In this document: piece after piece, positions 41,948-50,691 of the stretch
Position numbering within the stretch: the stretch's first letter is position 1
Layout of the letters: every line of letters starts with the position of its first letter
Assembly: GCF_015356115.1 (NCBI RefSeq)
Contig: NZ_CP063056.1
Location: forward strand, 1,860,001-1,924,000
Direction: 5' to 3'
Length of the DNA: 64,000 nucleotides
Origin: Rodentibacter haemolyticus
GTDB lineage: Bacteria; Pseudomonadota; Gammaproteobacteria; Enterobacterales; Pasteurellaceae
The notes under the pieces: model-generated
What the model was told of the DNA's origin: nothing
The model's input: only the letters and a program-made list of their open reading frames with translations
Database searches by the model: none
Position numbers and translations under genes: made by a program

Positions 41948-42750
41948 TAGGCATCCTTATTTTGGCAAGAGTTTTCAGAGGCATTACAACCGCATACATC
42001 GCCATGTAAGTTGTGATGGTGATTGTGGTGATGAGTGTAAAAACCGACATTTTGGGCAAGCTGATTTCCCCATAAACGCATAAATGCGGGATCGTTCGAT
42101 AAGGTTTCGGGTGTGCCAGCACAACAGATATGTTGGTTAATACAAAGCACTTCTTTACTATCCGCCATCACAATGTGTAAATCATGAGAAACCATTAATA
42201 CCGCACAATTTAGGTTTTGTTGGGTTTGATGAATAAGGTGGTAGAGCGCCGCTTGTCCGGTCATATCCACACCTTGTGTCGGTTCGTCCAACACTAATAG
42301 ATTCGGTTTATTTAAAATAGCACGGGCGAGTAAAACTCGCTGCATTTCACCGCCGGAAAGTTTTTGCATATTGTTGTCGCATAAGTGCGTGATGGAAAGC
42401 TGCTCAAGTGCGGTCAAAATATCCGTTGTTTTTACCCCTTTTTTCAGGGCGAGAAAACGTTTTACCGTAATCGGTAAACTCGGATCCAAATGAATTTTTT
42501 GCGGCACATAACCAATGCGTACATTTTGGTTATAAATCACGTCTCCGCTGGTGGGCGGCTGTAGTTTCAACAAGGTTTTGAGTAATGTTGATTTTCCGCC
42601 GCCATTTGGTCCGACAATGGTAATAATGGAATTTGGGTAAATTTTTAAATTGATATTCTGTAACGCGGTTTTTTGTTCAAACACCACATTGATATTTTTA
42701 AGTTCAATTAATGGGGAGAGCGGATCGCGTTGAATAGTATGAATTTGCAT
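41947..42750 (-). CDS. znuC: Zinc ABC transporter ATP-binding protein ZnuC
   Basis: ZnuC energises zinc import with ZnuA and ZnuB. The 267-residue ATPase has Walker A GPNGGGKST, signature KLSGGEMQRVLLARA, Walker B LLVLDEPTQG and the H loop VSHDLHIV. A histidine-rich C-terminus (FYTHHHNHHHNLHG, followed by several cysteines) could bind zinc. Upstream, no clear Zur box was seen in the 174-base gap shared with mepM. Confidence 0.95.
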   Translation of the reverse strand: MQIHTIQRDPLSPLIELKNINVVFEQKTALQNINLKIYPNSIITIVGPNGGGKSTLLKTLLKLQPPTSGDVIYNQNVRIGYVPQKIHLDPSLPITVKRFLALKKGVKTTDILTALEQLSITHLCDNNMQKLSGGEMQRVLLARAILNKPNLLVLDEPTQGVDMTGQAALYHLIHQTQQNLNCAVLMVSHDLHIVMADSKEVLCINQHICCAGTPETLSNDPAFMRLWGNQLAQNVGFYTHHHNHHHNLHGDVCGCNASENSCQNKDA

Positions 42751-42924
42751 AATACCGCCTATATGAAAATTAGTGGCTAACCTTAGCTTATTTCAGGGAA
42801 TTTCTCAAGGTGTAATCTCTTGTGATGAATATTTAACCATCTTTTTTATGGGTTTTAAGGTAGAATGAACCTCCTTCAGGATTTGTAGTCTGAAAATCGA
42901 TATTATTTATGTTAGGTAGTCATT

Positions 42925-44385
42925 TTGCAGCACGTTAAATTAGCCAGAGATAGACGTAAAAGAAAATCGCGCATTAAAGCGGCGATTTTTTTTGTTGCGT
43001 TATTGCTCATTTTTACCGGCACGATGCTGAGTTTGAAAAACAGTACGGAATCCGAACCGACCGTTCAAAGCAATGTTGAGCCTGAAATGGTGGGCGGAGT
43101 GCAGTATCAATCCCTTACGCCGGAACAAGCGGGCAACACGCCGTCCCCTTCAGCACAAACAGACAATCAAACGCATTCTGAAGACGCGACTTCTTATGAT
43201 GATGAATTACAAGCCCACGATGATGAAGCGGAAGAAGTAAAGCCTGAATTTGATGAACTCAATGATTTACCGCAAGATGCGCAAAATGCATTGAGCGATT
43301 TGCTTGATGCGGCGGATCAGGCTATGCGTATTTCCGATCAATTTAGTCATACCGTTGTGCGTGGCGATACGTTAAAAGATGTGTTAGAACTTTCAGGCTT
43401 GGAAGATGACACGGCAAAAAGCCTCATCGCCTCTTATCCCGAACTAAAAAATTTACGTGCAGGGCAACAGTTTTACTGGATTTTAGATAAAAATGATCAG
43501 TTGGAATATTTGAACTGGCTCGTTTCCGAAAAAGAAGAGCGTATTTATGAACGCGTGGAAGAAGGGAAATTTAAGCGTCAGATTTTAGAGAAACAAAGTA
43601 TTTGGAAAAAAGAGGTGCTGAAAGGGCAGGTTTCAGGGTCTCTTGCCACGAGTTTGCGCGAGTTAGGTTTAGACAGTCGTCAGATTTCGCAATTAAGCTC
43701 CGCGCTACAGTGGCAAGTGAGTTTACGAAAACTGAAAAAAGGTACAAAGTTTGCCGTTTTGGTTTCGCGTGAATATTTAGGCGATAAACTTACCGGACAA
43801 GGTAATGTGGATGCGATCCATATTATTGCGGAAGGAAAGAGCTATTATGCGATTCAAGCTGCGAACGGTCGCTATTATAATCAGCAAGGCGAAACATTGG
43901 GTAAGGGGTTTGCGCGTTATCCGTTGCAGCGGCAAGCCCGTATTTCTTCCCCCTTTAATCCGAATCGCCGTCACCCGGTTACCGGACGGGTTCGTCCGCA
44001 TAAAGGGGTGGATTTCTCTGTGCCGCAAGGCACGCCGATTATTGCGCCGGCAGATGCATTAGTTGAAAAAGTGGCGTATCAAGCCGGTGGTGCGGGACGT
44101 TATGTCGTGCTTCGTCATGGTCGGGAATATCAAACGGTTTATATGCATTTAAGTCGTCCGTTAGTGAGGGCAGGACAGACTGTGAAAAAAGGTGAGCGAA
44201 TTGCACTTTCAGGAAACACGGGGATTTCTACCGGTCCGCACTTACATTATGAGTTTCATATTAACGGCCGGGCTGTAAATCCGTTAACAGTGAAATTACC
44301 CGGCTCAAGTAGTAGTATGGCAACGGCGGAACGTAAACAATTCTTGATAAGAGCAAAAGATGCGGAAAAAAGGCTTAAGTTTTGA
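42925..44385 (+). CDS. mepM: M23-family peptidoglycan endopeptidase MepM
   Basis: The 486-residue protein has an N-terminal membrane anchor (about 17-35, IFFVALLLIFTGTMLSL), an acidic linker, an OapA/LysM-like domain (HTVVRGDTLKDVLELSG) and a C-terminal M23 domain. The zinc ligands are in HPVTGRVRPHKGVDFSVP and GPHLHYEFHINGRAVNP. MepM cuts D-Ala-mDAP cross-links to let new wall strands in. The start is TTG at 42925 (MQHVKLARD), after TTAGGTAGTCA. It is divergent from znuCB, as yebA is in E. coli. Confidence 0.9.
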   Translation: MQHVKLARDRRKRKSRIKAAIFFVALLLIFTGTMLSLKNSTESEPTVQSNVEPEMVGGVQYQSLTPEQAGNTPSPSAQTDNQTHSEDATSYDDELQAHDDEAEEVKPEFDELNDLPQDAQNALSDLLDAADQAMRISDQFSHTVVRGDTLKDVLELSGLEDDTAKSLIASYPELKNLRAGQQFYWILDKNDQLEYLNWLVSEKEERIYERVEEGKFKRQILEKQSIWKKEVLKGQVSGSLATSLRELGLDSRQISQLSSALQWQVSLRKLKKGTKFAVLVSREYLGDKLTGQGNVDAIHIIAEGKSYYAIQAANGRYYNQQGETLGKGFARYPLQRQARISSPFNPNRRHPVTGRVRPHKGVDFSVPQGTPIIAPADALVEKVAYQAGGAGRYVVLRHGREYQTVYMHLSRPLVRAGQTVKKGERIALSGNTGISTGPHLHYEFHINGRAVNPLTVKLPGSSSSMATAERKQFLIRAKDAEKRLKF

Positions 44386-44402
44386 ATTGTTAATGAAAAT
44401 TT

Positions 44403-44454
44403 ATCAGTCCTCTAAAAGCCGATATCGACAACTTTAGAGGACTGATTTTTTTTG
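44403..44454 (+). terminator. Terminator after mepM
   Basis: A 14-bp perfect stem ATCAGTCCTCTAAA/TTTAGAGGACTGAT encloses a 16-base loop with its own CGATATCG palindrome. It ends in TTTTTTTT, 17 bases after the mepM stop. Confidence 0.92.
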
Positions 44455-44523
44455 CCTGATTTCCAGTGCGAAATATAAATCTATCTTCCTGATTTTCACT
44501 TAATGTGTTATTTTTGCTTTAAG

Positions 44524-44542
44524 AATTATTATCATTTTAATT
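44524..44542 (+). promoter_or_regulatory. Fur-box-like site at the siderophore operon
   Basis: AATTATTATCATTTTAATT closely matches the TTATCATT half sites of the Fur consensus. It ends immediately before the ATG at 44543. A Fur site here would place the operon under iron repression. Confidence 0.65.
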
Positions 44543-45496
44543 ATGATCAAGCGACGTTACCTGATTCTTCTTCTCTTTGTGCTTTCGGTTGTTTCACTTT
44601 TCCTCGGTGTGAGTTCTGTCAATTTACAGGGCTTACTAAATTTTGAAGGCAATCAGTGGCAGATTTTTGCTATAAGTCGAGTGCCTCGATTAATCAGTAT
44701 TTTGATCGCCGGCACGTCTTTGAGTATTTGCGGTTTGGTAATGCAGCAGTTAAGCCGAAACCGTTTTGTTTCTCCCACGACGGCAGGTACGATGGATAGC
44801 GCCCGACTTGGTATTTTAATTGTCATGTTGTTTTTTCCTTCGGCTTCAATGTTATTGAAAACCGGTATTGCCGTAGCCGTGTCATTTCTCGGCACGTTGT
44901 TGTTTATGTTCATTCTTTCCCGCTTGAAGTTTAAAGATACGATTTTTGTCCCCCTTGTTGGGATTATGTTTGGCAATATCATTAGTGCGATTACGGCGTT
45001 TATCGCTTATCAGCAAGATGTGTTACAAAATCTTTCCGGCTGGTTACAAGGGGATTTTTCATTAGTGATGGCAGGACGATATGAATTACTTTATTTCAGC
45101 ATTCCTATGCTGGTTGTCGCTTATCTGTTTGCCAATCGTTTTTCTATTGTCGGTATGGGCAAGGATTTTGCCGTAAATTTAGGTTTAAATTACAACTTGG
45201 TCTTGTACATCGGCTTGTTAATCGTGTCGGTTGTTTCTTCTATCATTATTATTTCAGTGGGCGTGATTCCGTTCCTCGGTCTGATTATCCCTAATATCGT
45301 TACACTTTATTTAGGCGATAATCTAAAAAAGGTGCTTTCGCACACTGCTTTGCTCGGCGCGGTATTTGTTCTGTTTTGTGATATTTTAGGTAGAGCGGTG
45401 ATTTATCCTTATGAAATATCTATTAATGTGGTAGTAGGCGTTTTTGGTAGTGGGATTTTCTTATTTTTATTGTTGAAGCGGTATCGAAATGCATAA
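44543..45496 (+). CDS. Iron-siderophore ABC transporter permease 1 (FecCD family)
   Basis: The 317-residue inner-membrane protein has about nine hydrophobic segments and FecCD/BtuC sequence: SRVPRLISILIAGTSLSICGLVMQQLSRNRFVSPTTAG, GWLQGDFS and GVIPFLGLIIPNIV. It is related to the first permease of the CeuBCDE/FatDCB/YclNOPQ catecholate systems. The ATG has no ribosome site and abuts a Fur-like box, so the true start may be downstream or the mRNA may be nearly leaderless. It overlaps the next permease gene by 8 bases. Confidence 0.9.
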   Translation: MIKRRYLILLLFVLSVVSLFLGVSSVNLQGLLNFEGNQWQIFAISRVPRLISILIAGTSLSICGLVMQQLSRNRFVSPTTAGTMDSARLGILIVMLFFPSASMLLKTGIAVAVSFLGTLLFMFILSRLKFKDTIFVPLVGIMFGNIISAITAFIAYQQDVLQNLSGWLQGDFSLVMAGRYELLYFSIPMLVVAYLFANRFSIVGMGKDFAVNLGLNYNLVLYIGLLIVSVVSSIIIISVGVIPFLGLIIPNIVTLYLGDNLKKVLSHTALLGAVFVLFCDILGRAVIYPYEISINVVVGVFGSGIFLFLLLKRYRNA

Positions 45497-46442
45497 AAAA
45501 TCTTTCTATCAATTCATCGCACTTGTGATTTTAGTCCTAATTTCGACCGCACTTTATTTAGGTTATGCTTTGCCGACCCGTTGGCAATATGCCTTGGAAA
45601 ATCGTAGTCTTTCGCTTTTGGCGATTATTATTACCGGTGCAGCCATTGCGCTTGCTACGATGATTTTCCAAACTGTGGTGAATAATCGAATCCTTACACC
45701 GAGTATTTTAGGGTTGGATTCGCTTTATTTATTAATTCAAACCGGTATTATTTTTTTGTTCGGTTCAAGTGCGTTCTTATCTATAAACTCGATGACTTTA
45801 TTTGTGATTTGTACCGGCGTGATGATGGTGTTTTCTTTATTGCTTTATCACTTCTTGTTTAAAAAAGAATCTCAAAATATTTTCTTTTTGTTGCTGGTAG
45901 GGATTGTATTCGGCACTTTTTTTGGCAGTTTAACCACTTTTATGGAAGTGCTGATTGATCCGAATGAATTTCAAATTGTGCAAGATATCGGTTTTGCGAG
46001 TTTCAACCGAATTAATACGCATATTTTATGGATAGCGCTCGCTATTTTGGTCGGCACGATTTTATTCAGTTTACCTTATTGGCGTTATTTTGATGTTTTA
46101 GCGTTGGGTCGCGAAAATGCGATTAATCTTGGTGTTGATTACCAACAGATCACGAAAACGTTGTTAATTTTGGTGTCGATTTTAATCTCTGTTTCCACGG
46201 CTCTTGTAGGACCCTTGACTTTTCTTGGTTTGTTGGTGATGAATCTTACCTTTGAATTTATTCGCGATTATCGCCATAAAGTATTGATTCCGGCGGCGAT
46301 GTTAATTTCCATCATCACTTTGGTGCTTGGCCAATTTTTGGTGACGCAAATTTTCACTTTCCGCACGACATTGAGCATAATCGTTAATTTTGTAGGTGGC
46401 GTGTATTTCATTTATCTTTTATTAAGAACAAACAAAAAATAG
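45489..46442 (+). CDS. Iron-siderophore ABC transporter permease 2 (FecCD family)
   Basis: The second 317-residue permease carries ALENRSLSLLAIIITGAAIALATMIFQTVVNNRILTPS (read in two parts) and GPLTFLGLLVMNLTFEF. It forms the heterodimeric channel with the preceding gene product. A USS (TTTCGACCGCACTTT) lies in the coding region near the start. Overlap with gene 1 by 8 bases and a 16-base gap to the ATPase gene show a single operon. Confidence 0.9.
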   Translation: MHKKSFYQFIALVILVLISTALYLGYALPTRWQYALENRSLSLLAIIITGAAIALATMIFQTVVNNRILTPSILGLDSLYLLIQTGIIFLFGSSAFLSINSMTLFVICTGVMMVFSLLLYHFLFKKESQNIFFLLLVGIVFGTFFGSLTTFMEVLIDPNEFQIVQDIGFASFNRINTHILWIALAILVGTILFSLPYWRYFDVLALGRENAINLGVDYQQITKTLLILVSILISVSTALVGPLTFLGLLVMNLTFEFIRDYRHKVLIPAAMLISIITLVLGQFLVTQIFTFRTTLSIIVNFVGGVYFIYLLLRTNKK

Positions 46443-46458
46443 GGCTTGTAAAGTAAAG

Positions 46459-47226
46459 ATGGCGATTGAAGTTAGAAATATAAGTAAAAGTTATAGCGGA
46501 AAGAAGGTGGTGGATGACGTTTCTCTCACCATTCCTAAGGGCAAAATCACGTCTTTTATCGGACCGAACGGCGCAGGAAAAAGTACCCTGTTGTCTATCA
46601 TCAGCCGTTTACTTTCGGCAGACCGTGGCGAGGTGTATTTAAACAATGAATTGCTGAATAGCAAAAAAAGTAATGATATTGCTAAGCAACTGGCTATTTT
46701 GAAACAATCCAACAATATTAATTTACGATTGACGATTGAGGAACTGGTGGCATTCGGGCGTTTTCCTTATTGCAAAGGAAACTTGACGGAAATCGACCGC
46801 ACTTTTATTGATAATTCAATCTGTTATATGGATCTTGGCGATATTCGCCATCAATATATTGATAGACTTAGCGGGGGACAGCGTCAACGAGCTTATATTG
46901 CTATGACGTTGGCACAAAATACGGATTATATTTTGTTGGATGAACCTCTTAATAATCTTGATATGAAACATTCCGTACAGATTATGCAGGTATTACGCAA
47001 ATTGGTAAATGAACTGAATAAGACGGTGGTGATTGTCATTCACGATATTAATTTTGCCTCCTGTTATTCGGATTATATTATCGCGATGAAAAACGGACGT
47101 TTAGTACAGCAAGGGGGGGTGAACCACATTATGCAATCCTCTGTTTTAAAAGATATTTATGATATGGATATTCCGATTCAGGAAATCGATAAGCATAAAA
47201 TTGCCGTTTATTTTAGACACAACTAG
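46459..47226 (+). CDS. Iron-siderophore ABC transporter ATP-binding protein
   Basis: The 255-residue ATPase has Walker A GPNGAGKST, signature RLSGGQRQRAYIAMT, Walker B YILLDEPLNNLD and the H loop VIHDINFA. The end DIPIQEIDKHKIAVYF is typical of the CeuD/FatE/YclP group. It drives ferric-siderophore import through the two permeases encoded upstream. Confidence 0.92.
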   Translation: MAIEVRNISKSYSGKKVVDDVSLTIPKGKITSFIGPNGAGKSTLLSIISRLLSADRGEVYLNNELLNSKKSNDIAKQLAILKQSNNINLRLTIEELVAFGRFPYCKGNLTEIDRTFIDNSICYMDLGDIRHQYIDRLSGGQRQRAYIAMTLAQNTDYILLDEPLNNLDMKHSVQIMQVLRKLVNELNKTVVIVIHDINFASCYSDYIIAMKNGRLVQQGGVNHIMQSSVLKDIYDMDIPIQEIDKHKIAVYFRHN

Positions 47227-47235
47227 GAGTTTTCA

Positions 47236-48150
47236 ATGAAAAAAACATTTTCCACTTTAGCCCTATCCGTTTTGGCATTTATCGGTGTGAGCGCAGCCAA
47301 TGCAGCAGACATCACTGTTGAAAATTTTGCCGGTAGGCAAATTGTTTCGCAAAACCCGCAAAAAGTCGTGGTGCTTGATTTCGGTGCGGCAGATACGATT
47401 CGTGCGTTAGGGGCGGCGGATAAAATTGTCGGTTTTCCACAAAGCGGCAAGATTCCGGGTTATCTTGCGGAATTTGCTAATGAAAAATTCAAAAATGTAG
47501 GGGATTTGAAGGAACAATCCTTAGAAAAAATTAATGATATCGCACCGGATTTAATTATCGCCTCAAAACGCCAAGAAAAAATGGTGGATAAATTTAAAGA
47601 AATTGCACCGGTTTTTTTCATTGATAATGACTACAAAAACTATTACGACAGTTTTCAACAAAATGTCATTGCACTGGGGCAAATTTTTGATAAGGAGTCC
47701 ATCGCAAAAGAAAAATTAAAAGCATTGGAGACGGTGGTAAGCCAAGTGGCTAAGGATGCGAAAGATAAAACCGCACTGCTTGTTTTAGTGAATGAAAGCA
47801 AAATAAGCGCTTTTGGTGACGGCTCCCGCTATGGTATGGTGTACCAAAAATACGGCTTCCAACCAATTGATCCTACGATTAAATCTTCTACTCATGGCCA
47901 AAGTGTCGGATTTGAATATATTTTAGAAAAAAATCCCGATTTCTTATTGGTTGTAGATCGTACCGCTGCAATTACGGAAAAAGCCAATAATGCGCAAAAA
48001 GTACTGGATAACGACATCATTAAACAAACTAAAGCTTATAAAAACGGGCATATCGTTTATTTAGATGCTGCAAACTGGTATCTTGCTTTTGGAGGGTTAG
48101 AATCAATGGAAATCATTTCAAAAGAATTAGATAGCGCCGTTCGTAAATAA
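47236..48150 (+). CDS. Periplasmic iron-siderophore-binding protein (CeuE/YclQ-like)
   Basis: The 304-residue protein has a cleavable signal peptide (about 1-23, ending SAANA) and no lipobox, so it should be soluble in the periplasm. The binding-protein lobes include VVVLDFGAADTIRALGAADKIVGFP, the IAPDLIIASKRQEKM block and STHGQSVGFEYILEKNPDFL. The His in STHGQ and the Tyr in ANWYLAFGG sit where CeuE uses His and Tyr to bind ferric catecholates, so a bis-catecholate or hydrolysed siderophore is likely. No biosynthesis genes are nearby, suggesting use of foreign siderophores. Confidence 0.88.
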   Translation: MKKTFSTLALSVLAFIGVSAANAADITVENFAGRQIVSQNPQKVVVLDFGAADTIRALGAADKIVGFPQSGKIPGYLAEFANEKFKNVGDLKEQSLEKINDIAPDLIIASKRQEKMVDKFKEIAPVFFIDNDYKNYYDSFQQNVIALGQIFDKESIAKEKLKALETVVSQVAKDAKDKTALLVLVNESKISAFGDGSRYGMVYQKYGFQPIDPTIKSSTHGQSVGFEYILEKNPDFLLVVDRTAAITEKANNAQKVLDNDIIKQTKAYKNGHIVYLDAANWYLAFGGLESMEIISKELDSAVRK

Positions 48151-48166
48151 TTTTTTTATTTGTAAT

Positions 48167-48189
48167 GCCCCTTTATAAAGGGGCTTTTA
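48167..48189 (+). terminator. Terminator of the siderophore operon
   Basis: GCCCCTTT and AAAGGGGC form an 8-bp stem with a 2-base loop, followed by TTTTAT, 16 bases past the last gene of the operon. Confidence 0.88.
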
Positions 48190-48195
48190 TTTATC

Positions 48196-48237
48196 TGTAA
48201 AACATTATTTACACTGTGTTGTAAACATCTTATGATA
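48196..48237 (+). promoter_or_regulatory. TyrR box(es) upstream of tyrR
   Basis: TGTAAA at 48196, six bases, TTTACA at 48208 is a perfect match to the TyrR box TGTAAA-N6-TTTACA. A second, weak box with only the left half (TGTAAA at 48220) follows 24 bases on. Strong-plus-weak pairs are how TyrR hexamers act in E. coli. The tyrR start is 57 bases beyond the first box. Confidence 0.8.
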
Positions 48238-48269
48238 GTGCCAATTTTTATTCTTCAGGCCGATTTACT

Positions 48270-49226
48270 ATGATTTCCAAATTCGATCCTAAATATCCTT
48301 TCGATTGCTTTGTTACTCATAGCGAGACGATGAAAAGTGCGGTAGAAAATGCGCAACGTTTTGCGATGTTTGATGTGCCCTTGTTAATTCAAGGCGAAAC
48401 AGGTACGGGTAAAGATTTGCTGGCAAAAGCCTGTCATCATCAAAGTTTGCGTAGAGAGAATAAATTTATCGCTGTAAATTGTGCCGGTTTACCGGATGAA
48501 GACGCAGAAAGCGAAATGTTTGGACGAAAAGTAGGGGAGAGCGAAACTATCGGCTTTTTTGAATATGCCAATGAAGGTACGGTGTTACTGGATGGTATTG
48601 CTGAATTGTCGCTAAATCTGCAAGCAAAATTGCTCCGTTTTTTAACGGACGGTTCATTTCGCCGAGTGGGGGAGGAAAAAGAGCATTATGCCAATGTACG
48701 GGTGATCTGTACTTCACAGGTGCCGCTAAATCAATTGGTTGAGCAGGGTAAGGTACGAGCGGATTTATTTCATCGTTTGAATGTGCTAACGGTTAATGTG
48801 CCGCCATTACGTGAGCGTGTGGCGGATATTCAACCTCTGACAGCGATTTTTCTGCAAGAAATCAGCGAAACCTTGAAAATAAAAATACCCACCTTTGATT
48901 CGGATTTTCTCACTTATTTACAACAATATGATTGGAAAGGTAATGTCCGTGAATTGTACAACACACTATATCGGGCCTGTTCTTTGGCAAAAAATAACCG
49001 TTTGAGCCTTGAAGATTTGAGTTTGACATTACCGGAAAGTGCGGTCATTTCTATCAATGAATTTGAAAACCAAACGTTAGAAGAGATTATCGGGCAATAT
49101 GAAGCCAAAGTACTTCGGATGTTTTATGCCGAATTTCCAAGTACAAGAAAACTGGCGCAACGATTGGGCGTTTCTCATACGGCGATTGCGAATAAATTGA
49201 AGCAATATGGAATCGGAAAGTCATAA
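48270..49226 (+). CDS. tyrR: Aromatic amino acid regulator TyrR (short form)
   Basis: The 318-residue protein lacks the N-terminal ACT/PAS part of E. coli TyrR (513 aa) and has the same length as H. influenzae TyrR. The AAA+ domain has Walker A QGETGTGKD, VNCAGLPDEDAESEMFG, and Walker B-like EGTVLLDGIAEL. The GAFTGA loop needed to contact sigma-54 is absent, as in TyrR. The Fis-type HTH is at the end (RKLAQRLGVSHTAIANKLK). It represses aromatic amino acid genes with tyrosine and ATP. A perfect TyrR box upstream implies autoregulation. Confidence 0.93.
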   Translation: MISKFDPKYPFDCFVTHSETMKSAVENAQRFAMFDVPLLIQGETGTGKDLLAKACHHQSLRRENKFIAVNCAGLPDEDAESEMFGRKVGESETIGFFEYANEGTVLLDGIAELSLNLQAKLLRFLTDGSFRRVGEEKEHYANVRVICTSQVPLNQLVEQGKVRADLFHRLNVLTVNVPPLRERVADIQPLTAIFLQEISETLKIKIPTFDSDFLTYLQQYDWKGNVRELYNTLYRACSLAKNNRLSLEDLSLTLPESAVISINEFENQTLEEIIGQYEAKVLRMFYAEFPSTRKLAQRLGVSHTAIANKLKQYGIGKS

Positions 49227-49300
49227 TATTTATCTTCTCGATTGGAGAGGAATATTTTTGTGAGATTAAAGAGATATATTTAATTTTTGCTCAGAAGGCT

Positions 49301-50680
49301 TTATTCATCTTCTTTGGCTTGTAGGTTCGGATAAACATTAAGAAGTCCTGAGAATTGTTTGCATAATTTCAACCATTCCACTTTGTCGATCTGTATCGCT
49401 AATAAAAATTCCCCTCGCTCCGAAATTTGCTCGTCACGCACGACATCCAATTGATAAAGTCGGTGACGAAGTTTTCCTTCGTGCGGTTGAAGCGTGAGAT
49501 TGAGAGAAAATATCTCATTTTTTAACCGCACTTTAATCGCTTCAATGAGTAAGTTCAGCCCTTCTCCTTTGTGGGCGGAAAGATAAACGGCTATCGGTTT
49601 ATTTTCATCATCATATTCGATATGGGGTGCTACATTATCCAATAGATCAATTTTGTTATAAATTCTCAGAGTGGGAATTTTATCCGCACCGATTTCTTCC
49701 AACACTAAATTAACGGCTTCTATATTCTCCGATTTTCTCGGATCTGCAACATCAATTACGTGGAGTAACAAGGCAGCTTCTACGGTTTCCTGCAAGGTGG
49801 ATTTAAAAGCCGAAACAAGATCATGCGGGAGCTGTCTTATAAAGCCCACCGTATCCGCCAGAATAGTAGTGCCGACATCTTGAATTTGTAATCGGCGCAA
49901 GGTGGGATCGAGTGTGGCAAAAAGTTGATCCGCCGCATAGACGTTCGCTTGGGTAATGAAATTAAACAGCGTGGATTTGCCGGCATTAGTGTAACCGACC
50001 AATGAAATAGTCGGAATATCTGCTTTTTGGCGTGTTTGACGATTTTGATTTCGTTGTTTTTCCACTTTCGCCAAGCGATTTTGCAGCTGTCCGATACGCA
50101 CTTTAATGAGACGGCGATCTGTTTCCAATTGGGTTTCACCCGGACCTCGTAAACCCACTGCGCCTTTTTGTTGATCAAGCCCTGTTTTACGGCGGACCAA
50201 TCGGGTCGATAAATGTTTTAACTGCGCCAGTTCCACTTGTAATTTCCCTTCATGGGAACGGGCTCGTTGCGCGAAAATATCCAAAATAACGGCGGTACGA
50301 TCCACTACCCGACAATGACATAAACTTTCTAAGTTTCGTGTTTGTGCCGGTGTCAGTTGATGATTTACTAAAATCACATTTGCATTGTATCGTTCCACTG
50401 CGGCGGCGATTTCTTGGGCTTTACCTTCTCCTACAAAATATTTTGCTTGTGGCGCAGTACGGTGGGTGGTGATGGTTTCTAATACATCAACATCGGCAGA
50501 ATCTGCAAGTAAGAGAAATTCCGACAGATCGTCTTGATTTTTATTTTGTGAAAAGAAAACCTGTACAACGATAGCGGTATCGCGTAAAGCATTTATATTT
50601 TTGCTAGTTTTAAACGGGGAAAGTGCGGTTGAAAATTCATTTGAAATTTCAACCGCACTTTGAGTTTGTTGATGATCCAT
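49301..50680 (-). CDS. hflX: Ribosome-associated GTPase HflX
   Basis: HflX splits and rescues stalled ribosomes under heat and other stress. The 459-residue protein has the N-terminal HflX domain (ATVILVNHQLTPAQTRNLE-like region, DRTAVILDIFAQRARSHEGKLQVELAQL), then the GTPase: P-loop GYTNAGKSTLFN, LADTVGFIRQLP, and NKIDLLD. It follows hfq by 11 bases, the order found in most gammaproteobacteria. An inverted USS pair lies in its first codons. Confidence 0.93.
   Translation of the reverse strand: MDHQQTQSAVEISNEFSTALSPFKTSKNINALRDTAIVVQVFFSQNKNQDDLSEFLLLADSADVDVLETITTHRTAPQAKYFVGEGKAQEIAAAVERYNANVILVNHQLTPAQTRNLESLCHCRVVDRTAVILDIFAQRARSHEGKLQVELAQLKHLSTRLVRRKTGLDQQKGAVGLRGPGETQLETDRRLIKVRIGQLQNRLAKVEKQRNQNRQTRQKADIPTISLVGYTNAGKSTLFNFITQANVYAADQLFATLDPTLRRLQIQDVGTTILADTVGFIRQLPHDLVSAFKSTLQETVEAALLLHVIDVADPRKSENIEAVNLVLEEIGADKIPTLRIYNKIDLLDNVAPHIEYDDENKPIAVYLSAHKGEGLNLLIEAIKVRLKNEIFSLNLTLQPHEGKLRHRLYQLDVVRDEQISERGEFLLAIQIDKVEWLKLCKQFSGLLNVYPNLQAKEDE
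50620..50661. other. Inverted USS hairpin in the 5' coding region of hflX
   Basis: AAAGTGCGGTTGAAA (50620-50634) and TTTCAACCGCACTTT (50647-50661) are a perfect 15-bp inverted pair with a 12-base loop. It lies 31-72 bases after the hfq stop codon and encodes hflX residues of about 7-20. There is no U-run, so it is not an ordinary terminator. Confidence 0.85.
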
Positions 50681-50691
50681 TTTTTAACGGA

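Noticed and set aside
42020..42030. His-rich C-terminus of ZnuC considered as a leader peptide
   Set aside because: It is in frame at the end of znuC and typical of zinc transporter components.
42751..42924. Zur box between znuC and mepM
   Set aside because: No match to the palindromic TGTTATAnTATAACA type consensus was found by eye on either strand.
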